Shown: positions 23,406 through 38,100 of the stretch, in pieces
How positions within the stretch are numbered: position 1 is the first letter of the stretch
Layout: each line of letters opens with the position of its first letter
DNA from: Heliocidaris tuberculata
Taxonomy: Eukaryota > Echinodermata > Echinoidea > Camarodonta > Echinometridae
Assembly (NCBI GenBank): GCA_025618425.1
Contig: CM046836.1
Span: forward strand, 10,825,004-10,889,003
Direction: 5' to 3'
Length of the DNA: 64,000 bases
Translations under genes and position numbers: made by a program
Notes under the pieces: generated by a model
What the model saw: only the letters and a program-made list of their open reading frames with translations
Databases searched by the model: none
Told to the model about the DNA's origin: nothing

Positions 23406-25930
23406 CTGCAGAAGAAAGAAAAGATGGAATTGCAATTTATAACAAAAATCATGAAAGAGTGATTAACATTTGGCTTATCTTTTAAACACTTACATGTACC
23501 ATCATGATGTAACCAAAAAATATTTCTAAATTTATCCCTGACAATATCGAACACTTGATCGTAATAAGGTATGCATTAATTGATCAATATTTTTTAATGC
23601 TGCAACAACACAATGCAAATGTTAAAACAAAACTATGATGTGTCATTTGCACCCCTCTGAGGGCGCCATACTGGCCGCAGGTAAGGAGTATTACAGAGGG
23701 CCCCACACATACAAGAGATGTGATGAGCTTGAAATGACGTCATGATGCGGCACCTTTCATGTCGGGAGTTTCCATCTTAATGACATTGGGTGGATCAGCC
23801 CCCCTCCTGTGAAGCCAATTTGGGTTAAGGTGAAATGGATGAGGCTAAGGGTACATGTTTGGCTACCACCCAAGGGGCTTACTCTACCAGGTGAGAGAGA
23901 CAAGCGGTAGAACTGAAGAGATGGAAAGAGAGAGCGAGCAAGCACTCAAAAGAACACTAAAAAACTGAGAAGAATGAGCAAAGAGAAAGTAACCCTTTCG
24001 AGACAAATGACAACATTTTGTGTTTTGGCTCAATAATTTTTGATTCAGAGCTCTAAAAAAATACTAGATGCATGAGTAGAGAGAGAGAGAGCAAAAAATT
24101 TCTGTACACATTGTGTCCATTTTAGTTGCATGACCATACTGCGTTTGATGCCAGGAATTTCAAAAAGGAGAACAAGCTTTAAAATCGTTAAATTGGCAAC
24201 ACATTGAGAGGTTCAAAACCATTGTTTTTTTTTATCAAAATTGGCAATTTTTTTCAACTTTTTTACCTTATTAAAACCATGTAGCACTAAAAGAAAAATA
24301 TTATTGTTGCCAATTTGAAGAAGAAAATGTGATCAATTTAGCCCTTAAATAATTCCCGTCCTGAAAGGGGTAACAATAAAATTTTGAGAGATATTGGTGT
24401 TGAGACAAATGGTAGAAATGAGGAAGGTGTTGTGAAAAAGCGAGGGAAAAAAGTGTAGAGAGAAAGCCTGGTGGAAACGAGAGGAAAAGAGAATGAGAGT
24501 GGGGAAAGGGGAGAGATAAAGAGAGAGAGAGAGAAGAGACAGGGAAAGAATTAGATAGAAACAGCCTAGTGAGTCACACAAAAATGTAAAACATTGGAGG
24601 CAGATGGGGAGAGAAGGGGTGGTGACAGCTAGGAATCGAGAGATAGAAAGCATTACAGGTGAACAACGGAAAGCCTATCAACTTGATGTTAAAGAAGAAG
24701 GAAACTAACAAGGAACAGGTGAAGAAAAAGAAAGATCATACACAATACAGAACAGTCAACTGTTCCTCACAATGAGGCATCATCTCACTATTGAGCGATG
24801 ATACTTCAAAGAGACACATGAAGTATACATGAGGCACACAGGTAAATAAAAGCAGATGGCACATGTAAGTGGGGGAAAAAAGGAAGTTCAAAAGGAAAAG
24901 CACAGAGGAGAAGTTCATGGCAGGCTTTTCTTTCAAAAAATTAAAAAAGAGACATAGGGAAAGAAGTGTAGAGAGAAAATCAGGGAGGAAGAGAGAGGTA
25001 AAGGCAGGTGATTTGGTACAGAAAGAAGTCAAGTGATATAAAAGATCGTTAGCTCAGTGACACAGGAGGCCACAAAAAGAAAAATGAATTTGTGAAGAAA
25101 TTTTTTTTGAGCAGACAGTGAGACGTAGAGAAAAAAAAATAGGAAGAGAGAGAAAGTGAGAAAAGTAGATGCCCTTGGGGCAAGGTTCAACTTCAAAAGC
25201 ATCCCGCCAGCCAGTGAAGCTAGGCGGCCTGCAGGTGCATCCAAAGAAGAGAGACTGTATCCTATCCCAGCATGATAGACCATACCACGAGAGCGGAACT
25301 CAAGAGGAGGAGAGAGATGAGAAGGAGGAGGAAGAGGAGGCGGAAGGGAGACAAAAAGAATTGAATTTTATTTTAAATGGTGAGGAGAAACAATATACAA
25401 CAAAGATAGTCTCAATTTGAGAAAGAAGAGATATAGGGGAAGAGTTGACGGGAGAAAATATTGGAATGAAACAAACAGAAAAAGTAGAGAGGAGAAAGAG
25501 AAACAATATGCCACAAGATGACAAAATTATGTTTCCACGGCAACCAGGCATCCTGGGACTGGCTCCCCACTGGGTTGTGCACTGGTGATGGAAAGAGACA
25601 AGGGCATAGGAAGGAAGGGAAAAGAGAGAAGAAGGATTGAGGAAGATAAGTACAGAGACAGGCAGAAAGGAACTTGGTCTCTAAGGCACGATGAGAGAAA
25701 GATTTCAAAGGAGCAGCATTTCGTGAGGGGGTGAAACAAATAAGTGGATAATAAAGTTGGCTGAGATGGGGAGGATCAATCTCTAAGGGCAAAAGAAGAG
25801 AAAATGTAATCCCAGCAATCAAAGGCAGTAATCAGACAACTTAGCAGTAATCAGCATAAGAATGGAAAGCTGATTACAACTGGAAAAAGGGCCTAAGCAT
25901 TTTCAATTACCGAACCATGAAAGTAGAGAA

Positions 25931-25961
<31 letters not shown>

Positions 25962-28900
25962 TACCCCATGGAAGAAAAGGGGGGAAAGTGGTAACAGATA
26001 TGAAAATGAGCTGCGATCGGCACTGTCACTGGCCAATTAGGGCCAGGGTGTTGGGTTTCAAGAGGTGAAAATTAGCTACAATTTCCTGCAGGAGCATGCT
26101 TTTGACGGAGGGCCGTTTCGGCACAGCATCAAAGAGACCCCTAGCGAGCTGAGCGAATTAGGAGGGCATCACAATCAGATTTACCACCGAGAGCCAGTTG
26201 TCACAACAACTTAGAGTTCACTCTCACCGACAGGTTGGCCAGATGAACAACCCATTTTCCACAACTTCCTCCAAAAAAAAAAAAGAATAAAGCGTCTCTT
26301 CTCTTTTCTCACATCAAAACATCCCACAATAAATACTCAGAACCAACACTTCTCTACTTATAAAGAATAATTCTCTAATTATAATGGTAACTTCCATGTG
26401 TAGATATCTGAAAGTACCTTCACTGATTATTGCAGAAAAACCAGATGCTTGTGCCTCTTTTCAGATAAAACGTTGACTAAAAACATAGTCTAATCCTGTG
26501 TAAAAGCACCAAGGTCATGACCCGAAGAAAGTCTAAATGCTCGGCAAGCCGCACTCGATCAGATGAAAAATGCATTACCACGCGGTCAATTACAGAGAAA
26601 AGGCAGAGAAAATGGCAGGTGAAAAATCCCACCACAAATCCAGACAATTCAGACTAGCCACTTTTTTCCTTCCCTTTTCTCTCTCTCTCTCTCCCCCCCC
26701 CCCCCCCCAAATCCCATCTCACTGTCTCTTTTCTACCGCCAGTCTCTCAATCTCAAATTGAAGCGGCACAAAGATATGCAATCAATATTTCTGAAGAGAG
26801 CACATCAACCTTCAGTATCTACTTATCATCGATATAATAGCACCACCTCAGTGTCTCAAGTGTGTATACAAATATGATATCGTCTGCCAAGAGCAAGGAG
26901 AATGGCAACTCTGTTTAAGTATGTGAGTTAACGCCGTTCTGGCTCTCAGCATATGATAGTCAGGAGTTGATCTCTTTGAAACCCAAGGTAGCCATGTATG
27001 AAAAGGGAATGAAATGATCAACAAGAAGAAAATACAGAGATATAAATCTTAACCTCCAAGAATTTAATGACTATCTGTGGGGATTATGTCAAACTTAAAG
27101 GGCAATCCAACCTTGATAATAAGATGATTTGTTTGAAAGCGGAAAAATGAGAAAAACAGGATGGCGAAAGTTTGAAAGAAATCGGACAAGGACTAAGAAA
27201 GTTATGGATGTTTGAAAAATGAGATCACTACATCTATGCGAATCTCAAATTGGCAATTTGGTGAGTCAATTGTGACATTTTTGTGGACAACTCTCCCATT
27301 TGTCGTACACAAAAATATCATTAATTTGCGGTTTTTTCGAGGCGCTTTTACCCTCGGGGCAGTACTCAAAATATATTGGAGATAGCATATTGTTATAGGT
27401 CCTCATGAATGAAAAGATCCTACTGAGTAATGCATTTTGAAAAAAAGTGACATTTTAGTCATTTTGTGTGTTAGAGCGAATGGGGGAGTTGTCCACAGCT
27501 ACATCACAATGACATTACCTATTCGGCCAATTTGAAATTCCCATATGCATAGTGATTACAACTTTCAAAAATTCATAACTTTGTTATTGCTTGTCCGATT
27601 TCGTTCAAACTTTCACCAATCTGCTTCTCTGATTCTTCCTCTTTCTTTCAAAGCAACTTGCTATAAAGGTTGGATTTCCCTTTAAGATACAAAATATCAT
27701 TTTCAAGATTTGCTTTCCAGAGTACCTGAAAACTAAGAATAATAATGACAAAATAATGCAGTAACAGGATAAAATCTCCCTATTACATAAATATTACATT
27801 TGACTGATAATCTTCATTCAAGAACCTCTTCCAATCCCATTAGTATGGAGTGCAGAAGTACAAGTATAAAATAGTAGTAAGCATCCTTAATATTGAAGAG
27901 CTGTCATCATCAAACCATATCGGAAATGAAAATAAAACAGCCATAGTCTCTAGAGTTAATGTTACACCTTGGATACAACATCAGAGTGTGAAGGAGTCTT
28001 GGGATTTCGTGGTGTGACATTTCGCCAAGATGTTCTGCCCTGGTGTACATGGTCGAAACCTCCTTGTCTGATGCTATTGATTGCGTGTGAGCCGAGGTCA
28101 ATTTCATGGCAGGAATGCGGGGTTGGAGGCCTGTCCAGGCAGTCATGTGAGAGCAGATGCAATTTCTCTGACCAGCCGAGGCACTGAAAGAGCAGTGACC
28201 CCCCTCTAGTAACTGTAGCTGGACTGCATCCTTAAAGGGAGATGGGCGATTTATTGAGGGAAGGAAGGGGTGGGGGCATAGACTGATGTATCAAAGTAAA
28301 GTCTAATCAAACTCAGCTAATATATGTAAGAAATTGAAAGATTTTACACACTTCTATCACTGCCTCTGCTCATGATTCATCTACAAAGGGCCCTTCCAGT
28401 TAAACCCATTCCAGATATAACAATACTCTCGCTGAAACCAATGGGGAAAGGCATGTTCATTACAACATACAATAATGTCTTCAACAGACTGATATCGCAA
28501 AAACAATTGATTTTATTTTCAATGTCATCTAACTTCCTTTTTAAGAAAACAAATTTTGAATATAAAGCGATTCGGGGGGGGCTTTAACATATTTCACACC
28601 TTTGGTTCACTGCTCCTGAAGATGATGCTTGAGGGTACTAATGTGAACAGACATCCACTGCAGGGATGGCACATCTCGAGGCATCAAGGCAGAAGAAAGG
28701 AGTGAGAGAATCAACATCAATTGCCGACACTCCATGCCTTCGTGCAATGTTCCATGATTAATGACTAATCCACCTTACAGACTATATTTCACCATACAAT
28801 GCCACTTCCATGGTCAAAGAAGGAAGAGAGACTTTTTATTTGATACAATCACCATTACAGCAATAATGGGAAGAGGCTCAGCACTGCCACAGTTCCCAAG

Positions 28901-31900
28901 AAGAGGAAAAGCCTTTCTCAATTTTAATGGTCGGTCACCAGCAAGTCAAGCGGGTATTACAGGCACGCAAATAGCAATCAGTTTTGGCACCTGGATATAA
29001 GGCAGCGTTGTGTGACAAATGAAAAATGCAATTACTCACAGAATTATCAGCTCATCATCCTCTCCCCAGAATGAAGAAAAAGATAATTAATTTTCATTTA
29101 ATTCCAACAATGAAAATGACAGTCTATTGGCTAAAAAAAACGGGGCTAATGAAGCAGCTGTTCTTATGATACACATGAGCTAGAGAAAGGTAAATGTGAC
29201 GATTTGGAAGAGAGTAGCATTCAATCTCTTAACAAGAACAGTTACCAATGAGTGAGGAGATGACAAATTGCTTAAAAGTGCTGGCCAGAGGGGCCTGGGT
29301 TAATGAGCCAAGCATGGAGAACGGGCGCAAAACTGCCCACCTAGGCTCCAAGGGTGCCCATCATCGCCTTGTACCTCAGCCAGGTCAGAGAGGCAGAAGA
29401 CAAGGATGTGAGTCTGAGCGAGAGGTGTGGAGCATGGTACATTAGATGTGACAATCACATCCATCATTGCCAGAATGACAGCCAATCCACTAATTCTTGA
29501 AACTCTGCGAGCATCCCCCAAAAGAGCCCTCCGGTGCAATTGGACACATTCTGGAAAGCAGAAAGATGGCATTAGCATGCTGGGAGAAAGGAAATGTGGC
29601 AATTGCCTTCACTGAAGCGCATGCAACCGCTAATCCATTATGTTACGCCACTTCATACCCACGGCAGCCTCTGGCACCAAGTACTAAAAGGCAACAGTTT
29701 TGCTCAATGAACCGATGCACAGAGATGGTGCAATTTCCTGTCGAGGCGACACTGTTCACTACGGGATGGGGCCTCAAAGAATGCGTTTCATTTCGGAGAT
29801 CACAGATACGTCCATCACAAGAGAAAGTGTTTCGTTAGATGCGAAGGCAAGACACAGAGCGTCCTGCCAATCAAGACAACTGGAGCATTCTTAATGTGTA
29901 ATCCACTAATTCACACCACTTCAATTGGCAATTGCCAAGTGGACACGACTTTCTAATAGCTTGTTCAGAAGTACCACATGCAGGAAAAACAAGTCACAAG
30001 AGACGCGGAGATGACACATCTTGTCGATACCACAAGAGCATGCAGAAACCACTTCTGATTTCCATCTGCAATTTTAAGCTTTTGGGAATGCAACAGTAAT
30101 GATTTTTTTTTTTTTTAATTATGATCCTGGAAAACACTTCTATTAATTGCAAAATTACAATTGCCAGATCTAAAGTTTCAACTGAGAATGGATGAATTGG
30201 ACTGTCAAGCAGTTTTGGCAAGAGGAATTAGGTTGTGCTAATTTCCGAACTCGATTATTAAGATGGATTCTACACTACACCATTTTGATGACTTCAATTT
30301 ACACAGCACAGAAAAATAAGACAAAATGTTTTACAGAACTTCAAGCACTACCACACAAACACAAAACAACAAAACACCAAGGAAACTTTCTATTTTTTGG
30401 TGTTTTAGCGGGTCCAATCAAGTGCGGTAGACCTAGTTCTTCGAAAGGCAAGCTGGCTGGGCCTTGAGGCTTTGTTGATGTTGCATTTCTTGGTCTGACC
30501 TCAAAACAACACCTGAAAAGTACTTCCATATAGCGGATCAGGAGGTGTAAATTGAGGGCCTGTGTGTGAGTGTGTGGGACTACATGCTTGGGGTGTGGGG
30601 GCAATGTTAGCAGTGGCAATAACGAGAGGAAGTCGGGTTGCAGTTTGTGTTTCATCATTTAAGACGTACTTCTAGAAAAGATGAATGGCCAGGCTGGATA
30701 ACTAAGAAAGGGATGCATAACTCTGAGAATATTCAGAAGAACAAAAAAAAAGGACCGTCAAAGAATACCAGTAACAGTATACATGGACAGGCAAACTACT
30801 CCAAACATATTTCTTTTAAAAATCATCCCTAAAATCTGGGCAAATGAATAGAGAAGGTTGATGAACCAGTGGTAAAAAGGGAATAATGAATCAAGGCAGT
30901 AATTACCAACCTTTCAAGTCTGTCAGAAGATTTGCAATTGCATGAATAATTCATCTCTACGGTGATTGCATTAATATCAGTAAAAAAAAAAATCGAAACA
31001 ATCCTCCCTTTTGAAAAATCTTATTTGATCTATCTAAAGCTACAGTATTTATTGTGCCTACAAATACATCCATTAAGGCATTACATCTTCTTAATCGTAT
31101 TGAGCTCCCTCGTAATTGCACAGAAATAAGTATAAAAACTGACCTACAAAAAAGCATTACTAGTCAGAATCCATTAGAAAGTAATCTTGCTTGAGAAATT
31201 TAGACACTGATCAACCGTCAAAGAGAGATGGGGCAGATCTTTCTCAAGACAACCAAAATTTGCATTTGGTTATTAGCGATGGTCACTAGCCGGATTCTAT
31301 TTCTTGGCAGGCATATCATGAATAATTCAGGAATATCCACCAGATTACTGGTCAGTGACCCATCCATGATGGGGGGACAATTGAATTCATCCTTTTCTCT
31401 GTAACTCCATCTTTTTTTCCTTCAAACATCTACTGCTAGATTTATATGTGCTGAAGGTATAGATTATTCATTCAGGATCGAATGAAAAATGAAAATAAAA
31501 ATAATGACATACTTAAAAGTATTTTGTTAATTTGCAAATGACACTTAATATGGGAGAACTGATAGGTAAGAAAAGGAATGTATGAGAAATATTGAAATAA
31601 AGAGGTATAAGGAAAGGGAGAGAAGGATGAAGAATGACGGATGTGAAACAGATGGAATCAATAAATGACAATGGTGATGACGTAAAGATAAAGTGTATGT
31701 TTTTTGTTTTAATTTTTTTTTTTTTTTTACAACTACCACTCAGTGACTGAAAAGAGATAAAAAATAACCCATCAAGGACCACACCAAAATAAACATGTAA
31801 ATGCAAATAAAAAGTATTACCAGGTACTGTATTTGCAGATGACATTTGCTGTATTTTGCGGAGGACATTTGTTGTATTTTGTGGAGGACATTTGCTGTAT

Positions 31901-32084
31901 TTTGCGGTGGACAGAAAGCATGTCCACCACAAAATACAGCGAAATGTTCATCGAAATGTTTACTGAATTGTAGTATTCTTCTTTTCTGAGCGTCTCATTA
32001 AGAAGCAATAAAGCAAAAGTGAGTCAGTCTGCCTGTGGTAATTTTTTTTCTTACTCTCCCTCTCTCTATCTTAATATATCTCTT

Positions 32085-32115
<31 letters not shown>

Positions 32116-35100
32116 TCTGTAAGTGTGTGAGAGTCTTGAACACACAGCTGAGCATGCTGTGATCAATCCATACCCACACCCACAGGCTGCGCACAATCAA
32201 ATGTCAGATTACACAGCAGCAGCAGCTAGCAGAACTGGGTGAACGACCTCGCAGTCATTGCCCCTATCATGCCCACAGGGGGAGGGAACACAACAGGAGA
32301 GATGGAGAGAGAGGGAGAGACAAAGCCAGAGACAGAGACAGAGAGAGAGAGAGAGGAAGGGGTATAACATAGGATGGGAAATAGAGAAAAGATAAAGGAG
32401 AATGAACATGAGAGAGGACATAAAATGCAAAAGTTATTTTTAAAAAATAATAGAGATCAGGTGAAGAATTGCATAAAAGAAAAAGAAACAAAGTTTGGAA
32501 TAAGAAAAAAATTAAAGAGTGCATGAAATACAAAATGGAAATGATGAGAGAAAAAAAAGAAAAGCAAAAGGGTTAGACTGCAAAGTACAGAAAATTTTTA
32601 AAGAGCAAAAATGACCCCAAAAAATATAAAGAGAGCAAAAATTGTCAGAAAAATGAGAGGATAGCTGTACAAAAAAAGAAAAAGTTATATGCAGAATAAG
32701 AAGCTGAGATGACTGAAAGTTGACAAACTGAGGCAAAGGATTGCCAGAGAAATTATGAAAAGTTAACAAAACTCAGAAAGTGGAAAAAATGAAATCGCGA
32801 GGATAATAAGAAAAAAAGAAAGAAAAAGGATTAATGTAGCTTTAGAGAGGATAACAAAGATATACCTGGCAACTTTGATTACCATCACTCTATCATGGAA
32901 AGAAATAGCGTGTGAGTAACAGTCTTTTAAAATAACCTTCAAATTTCATTTACGGGTCCTTCACATGTAGCTAGCCATCACCAGAACAACCATTAATTGA
33001 TAGATTAATTGAAATGGGAATTGCTCATAAGACAATATCACATGACAGAATTATTCATTCAAATGATAATGGACCAGGGTTTTAATCTAATACTTGGAAT
33101 TCACCCTTGAACTTGATTAATGCAGTTGAAGATGAAGAAATAACCAACACCACATAAGGTCACATTCAATTCATTCCTGTATCGATCAAACAGAATTGAT
33201 TGTATATATATGCCACCAATTCATCACCTGAAACAAATATCAGGGGGAAAAAATGCTGTAGGAAAGTGCACTCGGGCAATGACTTATATCATCACCATCT
33301 CTCCATCATCCGTTACGTTGCCATGGGAATAAGAGACTCTCATCCATAATTCATTGCCTCAATTGTCATATCTTATCTTCAAAACAGATCAATCAGTCAT
33401 CAGCAACTTAAAAGCCCGGAAAATAAAAGAGCGGGGCAAAAGTATCTGTGTCATTTCAGTTAGACTTGACGTAACTTGATTTGAGAGTTGGGGAAGGAGT
33501 AGACTCGGAAAAGAGGATACAGGAGAGGGGAAGAATATAGAGAAGGGGGCAATATTTTCAGCAGCAAAGATAATGATGAGAAAAACAGGCATGTGTGAAG
33601 TGACCCAATGCCTGTATGGTTGTGATATCAAAATGTGGTATAGAATATTATCACAAGTTCTTGCCACACTCTAATCAATATCATTCAAGATAAGTCACTT
33701 ATTACCAACATATCGGCTCCCAATAAACAAGTTAACACCCCTACCTCATACTTCCAACCAAAAAAAATCAAAAGGATAAAGTTAACTGTATGGATATTAA
33801 AATACACTGACTTTGTCTTAACATGAAGTTAAAGGAAGATGAGAATAATGAGGCCGGTGCATCTGACAGTGATACATTTACAAACACTGACACAAACACA
33901 TCAGACAACAACACACCTAGCCAATGTATAACAAAAACAACTACATAAGATAACGAAAGTAACATACCACTTCTTGAAGTAAAAAATGTTACCGTTATTG
34001 TTATGTTATTGATTTTCAATTTCATATGTGGGCACTGAGATAGCATCTCAAGAACACAAAACCTGCATGCTAGTGATTTTTGATATTTACTGAGAGCCAG
34101 AAGGGCATTAGCAGAGAAAATTGAAAGAGTTGATGCTTCTTCCTCCCAACCTGTAGATGATATGAGATCTGCTGAACGCCAAAAGGGCATTAAATCATGT
34201 AATCAACGCAGTTTTAATGCCCCCCCCCCCCCCCCCCGACCCCGGCTACCTACGATACATGATACAATCAAAATGAAAAAAAAAAGTTGTAGGCCTGGCA
34301 AAAAAAGCAGTAGAAGGGGAACTCCTATACACCAAACTGTCACATGCTAAAAGTGAGAAGGGTATTAACTCATATACTTTAACACAGGGCTAACACCCTC
34401 CTAGCTCTTAACAGACGAAATTAAGAAACTCCCCTACTAGCGCCTTTCTGCCAGTCACAAAACAGAGTAATTTTCTTACCTGTATGTGCCCTTCTTTGAG
34501 ATCAGAGCCTTGAATTGCCGTAAGGTGATTTCTGAGCCAGGGAGACTCGTTCTGTATGGGATGGGATCGTTGCAGAGATAGTACGCTATCGTAATGCTAG
34601 GCTGGACCTTCTTCTCCATTGTACCGCTTGAAGAGGTCGGCCGGCCTTTGCTAGAGGAAGACGAGGAAGTGGGCCGCTTCCTGGAGGATAAGAAAGCAAG
34701 GTGGGAGGATTGAGTGCAAAGCCCAAAAGGGAATTTCTGAGGCACTAGTAGTATGATCAGTTAAGTTCACAAAGCTCAATCATTCCTACATTTATTTTTT
34801 TGAATTAAATAAATCACCCACTCGCCACTCCCATGACAGAGATATTACGGTATATATTTCCCCAGCTCCTTCTTAAGATGTTTGCAATGATCCAATGCTA
34901 GAATAGAAATACTGAACTTGGATGACACATGATGAATATGTAATCCTTGGAAAATAAATACAAGATTGGACATTTCTTCTTGCACAGACTTGATGTTGAT
35001 CCCAAGAGTTCTCTATGCACAACTCAGAAACATGTAAACTGGGCCCTCTTTCATATAAAAACTTGTTATCAATAACAACTTGCAATAACTGTTAAAAGCT

Positions 35101-38100
35101 ACTGAAATCCCAGCATCTGATTGGCCGAGAGCAAATCTGTCACAGGAATGCAGCAGTTGTTACTGATAACAAGTTTTATGAAACGGGGCCCTAGTGAGAG
35201 AGTGAACAGCACACAAAATCAGTTATTCAGAAGGGCTATTAGGCCTCCAAATGGACAAGGACAATGGACAAGATGACAAGGTAAAAAGGCCACAGCACAC
35301 CTTATGATCGGTCTGCGATCCGATTTCAGAAGAAAATGTAATATCAGTTGACAAATCATTTAAAAACAAAACAAAAAATTTGATTGAGGGTCTAAACAGT
35401 CATACAGATAGTAAATTCGATAATACGGCCTTTGCCGAGTTTTCTAGTCGGTGGAATGGCCAAATCGGCTCCGAGTCGTAGTGACGTCACAAAAATCGTA
35501 CGACTGCCTACAAGTTGAAACTAATTTTGCCCTTATTCCCTGTAGAAAGCTGACAGCTCACCCAAACCCTATGTTTAGTATTCATATTACTTTTCAGAAC
35601 CAGAAAAGGGTAGATTTCATTTGTTAAAATGCCAATATTTAATGCCATAGCAATTTATTTCACAAATCGGATCGCAGACCGATCGCAAGGTGTGTGGTGG
35701 CCTTAAGGAGCCTTGCCATGATGGCAAGGATAACTTACCCTCCAGTGGTGGGAGGTCTAGAGAGACCCGGATAGATCTGGTTATCTGAGATACTGGTAGG
35801 CATCATCGACCTGGTCTGTCCCGATGACGAGGTCACGCCAGGCATCATCACCTGCCTCTTGTCTTTACGGGGATCACTGGTTTTACTGGAGAAGGAGATG
35901 ATAGGATGATAGAATGATTGAAAAATTGCATCAAAGGAAAGTTTTATCTGAAGCCAAGGTCCAGGTAATATTTGCAGAGGCAGTTTTAAAGTGGAGACAT
36001 ATCATGACATGTATGATGTGTGCTATAAAAGAACAGAATGTTATCATCATGCACTAAGAAGTATGTGTGGAGACTGCAGGGTTCAAAAACTGCTGGTTGA
36101 ATGAAACGAGAGTTCTTTAGCTTTTGTTTCCTGACTGGTCAGCTCTAATCTGTAAACATGAACTCCAAATTTAAGAATCTGTACATGAATCCTAAAACCC
36201 AAGTCAATAAAATTAACAACAGCAACAAAAAATAACTTTTTGCAACTACAAGGATTACAATCATTAACTCTGCACTTCCTATTCCGCATTTTTCACACAA
36301 AACTTCCACATGTAACACCCTCAACATCCCATCCCACATGTAGCACAATGGTTGCTTGCTGCCCACCCTGCCTTCAGTGCAGGACCAAGCCATTCCATTC
36401 TTTCATTAGGGGTGTTCCACTCACCTGATCATCCTCTGTTGCCTGCTTGACATGTCTATCCTTCTCCTAGCCTCCTCCAGGACGGTAAGGGGTTCGGGCG
36501 GTTTCATCAGGGGCATGTTAGGGTCCTGAACAAACGGCTGCTTTGGCAGGTGGGGTGAGCTCCTTTTGGCCAGGTTGGTGGTGGGTGTATGCGTCCTCTC
36601 TCTCTCCATAGATTGGGGCCGCGACGTGTTGTACACGACTGGTTTCTTAGACGTCCTAAACATGCAACAAACAGATATGACAATTATGAAGATGGTCGAA
36701 TATGAACACAATCTGCAGTTTGAAAAATCATACTGGCTACTTCACAAAAACAAAATATGTCACTGTCAAACCTTCCACTGGAGTCGTTTTAAGAATCAAT
36801 GTTATTTAATGCTGGCAGTTTGAGTTGGAGAATATCTAAAGTAACTGAAAGATGAACTTAATGTTTAATACTTCCTTTCTTTCTTCCTTTTGATTATTGG
36901 GGGTTATTATAATGAAATTATTGACCTTTTTTACATCATATTTTCAGTTTAAACTACGACCATGCAATGAAAGTTCCTGGAAATATGGGTACAAATGTAC
37001 ACTATTAATACTAAGTGTTCACAGTACAGTAACTACTATCCTCAAGACTTACTGAGTCATTGTCATAGTGGTGTTATAATCTGGATGCATACGATGTCTT
37101 TGTCTGTGGTGCATAGATTGGTTCTGCGCACGTTGGTCAGACAGATCGTCGCCCACTCTGATCCAATCTGCAACACGCTTCATGGAACTGAAAGGATAAT
37201 TGTCCAAATTATGAAAGATTAAAAAACCCTTGTTTAAAAACTTCAAAATCACTTCCAGACAAAATCAAAACTGCACATACTATCTTACACAATCAAAGAA
37301 TACACTTTTTTCTGCCAAAGGTACAATGGTGAGAAATAATGAGCAACTGCCAAAAAAGCGGAAAGAACAGTCTATCAAATCTTTGGATGAGTTGTATTAT
37401 ATCCAATTCTTAGCTTTTGCACTCTTTTTGATCCAAAGCTAAATGAGTCTTGTACTACAGAACCATTCCAGTTTTGGACATTTACACTGGTACCCTTTTA
37501 TATTTAAGTAATTAGAATTTTTTTTCTGTTTTGACCCTTGTTACTATAACATCAAAATACTATTAAAATAATGTCTACTAATTAACAGGTGATGTAAAGT
37601 GGAGATTCTTCCGTTACTGTAATGCTACTACAAAGCTATGAAGTGTCTACAATCTCGTCTAGCACTTTGTTTTCTAAACTTACTTCTCTGAGTCTGATGG
37701 TAATGATGGTGGTCCTTCATAAATTCCACTATCCGTTGTCTTGGATATCGACGAGATGTCAGACTTTTTACTACGGCTCTTTTTGTGCCTTCCAGAATCC
37801 TCAATGTATGTCATGTACGGCGTTTCTGTAAAACCACCCGGGCCCATATTGGGCGGCACAATGAGTTCTTTTGATTTGGACATATGATGTCTGCTGTGGT
37901 GTTGGTGGGAGGAGATTTGCTTTGGATGCAACGAGACCTGCGGCACGTTGGCCATCGAGGGTGGCAACTTGCTTCTGTGGTGGTCGGGTGACCGGGAGCG
38001 AGGGGAGAACCCTTTTGGCGTGTGCCGATTGGAGTCTCTGAAAACCCTTGACATGTGGTCCTCCAGAATACTGTTGGGGTCATCCTCCACAAAATCATGG

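Larger units (their letters stand above)
23406..34479 (-). other. AXIN: Axin last intron (11.1 kb)
   Basis: Splits the DIX domain. Contains a TTAA-type MITE (23989-24374), a purine-rich zone (24380-25840), a TA tract (25933-25962), a foldback MITE (27095-27685), unique regulatory-looking sequence (about 28.6-31.3 kb), a hairpin with tandem units (31837-31945), CT/GA tracts (32084-32113 and 32280-32360) and poly-C (34218-34236). Many ORFs of 60-110 codons cross it; none resembles a domain. Confidence 0.85.

Noticed and set aside
23090..23485. 131-codon ORF on the plus strand over the last Axin exon
   Set aside because: Antisense shadow of the DIX-encoding exon; no domain of its own.
24345..25822. 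Ser/Leu/Phe-rich minus-strand ORFs resembling membrane proteins
   Set aside because: Produced by the purine-skewed composition; no consistent frame across the zone.
29248..29894. Overlapping 60-113-codon ORFs in the last Axin intron
   Set aside because: No domain, no splice-consistent partner, ordinary intron sequence in several frames.
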